Origin: Acinetobacter sp. UBA6641
Lineage (GTDB): Bacteria; Pseudomonadota; Gammaproteobacteria; Pseudomonadales; Moraxellaceae
Direction of reading: 5' to 3'
NCBI GenBank assembly: GCA_002455755.1
Contig: DKLL01000155.1
Coordinates: 223-8,950 of the forward strand
Length of the DNA stretch: 8,728 nucleotides
Below the pieces are notes generated by a model. That model did no database searches. It was not told where the DNA came from and was given only the letters and a program-made list of their open reading frames with translations. Below, one piece after another: positions 8,662-8,728 of this stretch. Each line of letters starts with the position of its first letter. Position 1 is the first letter of the stretch. A program made the position numbers and the translations under genes.

Positions 8662-8728
8662 ATGAAAAAATTTACTAAACTTGCTTTAGTTTCTTCATTG
8701 GCAATCAGCGCAAATGCGATGGCAATGC
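8662..8728 (+). CDS. filA: Secreted protein N-terminus, probable FilA-like putative pilus assembly protein (3'-truncated)
   Basis: Only 22 codons and one base lie inside the window. They encode a clear Sec signal peptide: MKK..K basic start, a hydrophobic core LALVSSLAI, and a probable cleavage site after ANA or NAMA. The wording closely resembles the N-terminus I recall for Acinetobacter FilA, first gene of the fil cluster of putative surface-filament proteins. The product is thus exported to the periplasm or surface. The start is well supported by GGGAGAG upstream. The family name rests on a signal peptide and remembered similarity alone, so treat the symbol as tentative; any exported Acinetobacter protein could begin in this way. 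Confidence 0.6.
   Translation, partial: MKKFTKLALVSSLAISANAMAM

Overview
The window looks like chromosomal DNA of an Acinetobacter-type gammaproteobacterium. It is AT-rich, and the proteins read as close relatives of Acinetobacter housekeeping proteins, notably a short-form HisG and a hisD product starting MRRLSTQD. At the right edge a secreted protein opens with a signal peptide like that of the Acinetobacter fil (putative pilus) locus. No phage genes, insertion sequence, CRISPR array, tRNA or rRNA are visible.

Layout, left to right on the + strand. (1) The 3' part of rpoN (sigma-54), missing about 30 N-terminal residues, ending in a strong 12-bp-stem terminator. (2) hpf, a short ribosome hibernation factor, with its own terminator. 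(3) A likely operon ibaG-murA-hisG: ibaG and murA are 6 bp apart, murA and hisG overlap by one base, and a terminator follows hisG. (4) hisD, then a 165-bp gap filled with inverted repeats, then hisC. (5) A 70-bp palindromic repeat between the convergent ends of hisC and pabB. (6) pabB on the - strand. (7) A 197-bp divergent intergenic region with two candidate promoters and two RNA hairpins. (8) The first 22 codons of a secreted protein, probably filA, cut by the window end.

The genes fall into known functional blocks. rpoN-hpf is a widely conserved pair. ibaG-murA links a BolA-family protein with the first committed step of peptidoglycan synthesis. hisG, hisD and hisC supply the first step, the final oxidations and the aminotransferase step of histidine synthesis. 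pabB makes aminodeoxychorismate for folate. The order rpoN-hpf ... ibaG-murA-hisG-hisD-hisC resembles the Pseudomonas arrangement, but ptsN and the mla genes that sit nearby there are absent here.

I found no convincing new multi-gene system. The points most worth a second look are non-coding: two related palindromic repeats bracketing hisC, a small hairpin overlapping the ribosome binding site of the fil-like gene, and a 19-bp imperfect palindrome just downstream of a possible -10 box before hisD.
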